From NCBI GenBank assembly GCA_030146875.1, contig JASLAX010000153.1, positions 1 through 7,875 of the forward strand: a DNA stretch of 7,875 bases, in the 5' to 3' direction. Origin of the DNA: Longimicrobiaceae bacterium (GTDB taxonomy: Bacteria > Gemmatimonadota > Gemmatimonadetes > Longimicrobiales > Longimicrobiaceae). The position numbers were made by a program, and so were the translations under genes. Shown here piece after piece: positions 7,855 through 7,875 of the stretch. Each line of letters starts with the position of its first letter. Position 1 is the stretch's first letter. The notes beneath the pieces were generated by a model that ran no database searches, was not told the origin of the DNA, and saw nothing but the letters and a program-made list of their open reading frames with translations.

Positions 7855-7875
7855 GGTCAAGCGAAACAAGGGCGC
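7855..7875 (+). rRNA. rrl: 23S ribosomal RNA, extreme 5' end (truncated by window edge)
   Basis: The last 21 bases begin GGTCAAGCGAAACAAGGG and end in CGC. They match the conserved start of bacterial 23S rRNA (E. coli GGTTAAGCGACTAAGC; B. subtilis GGTTAAGTTAGAAAGGGCGC). GGTCAAGC would pair with the 3' end of 23S to close helix 1. Just upstream, GGAAT (7819-7823) and ATTCC (7850-7854) can pair around a small inner GGCC stem, so the mature end would sit right after a local hairpin. The rRNA-type promoter and leader upstream support the call. Only the first 21 of roughly 2,900 bases are visible, so the identification rests on motif and context. Confidence 0.8.

Overview
This window is from a high-GC (visibly around 70% G+C), Gram-negative-type bacterial chromosome. 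All credible genes are on the + strand, closely spaced, and mostly start at ATG. A Gemmatimonadota-like organism (Longimicrobium type) would fit the high GC, the outer-membrane-type secreted protein, the long F1 alpha and the very short F1 epsilon. That placement is inferred from general resemblance, not from any database search.

Positions 1-4701 are the F1 part of an F-type ATP synthase operon in the classical order: the end of atpH (delta), then atpA (alpha), atpG (gamma), atpD (beta) and atpC (epsilon). The gene gaps are short (118, 31 and 28 bases), and atpD and atpC share one base (TGATG). The Fo genes and the rest of atpH would lie upstream. All nucleotide-binding and catalytic motifs are intact. 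Two subunits are unusual: alpha has an extra hydrophilic tail of about 45 residues, and epsilon is only 93 residues, so it lacks the whole C-terminal helical domain that acts as a brake in many bacteria.

Positions 4702-4894 hold a cluster of three strong GC hairpins without U-tracts, probably the end of the atp transcript. Next come a secreted beta-barrel-like protein (4895-5488), another strong hairpin (5515-5544), and a three-gene cluster joined by ATGA overlaps: a PHP-family metallophosphoesterase (5561-6382), a single-pass membrane protein (6379-6942) and a multi-pass membrane protein (6939-7583). The last two are not recognised.

The last 292 bases look like a ribosomal RNA promoter and leader region. 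They hold a near-consensus extended -10 promoter (7667-7695), a weaker promoter-like pair upstream (7580-7608), a boxA-like motif, a GAGA-capped hairpin and a boxC-like GU-rich stretch. At 7855 the window enters what reads as the conserved 5' end of 23S rRNA. No 16S rRNA or tRNA lies before it; protein genes fill the upstream 7.6 kb. The most interesting reading is therefore a 23S rRNA gene unlinked from 16S and driven by its own promoter. I found no evidence of mobile elements, CRISPR arrays, defence systems or a wholly new multi-gene system.
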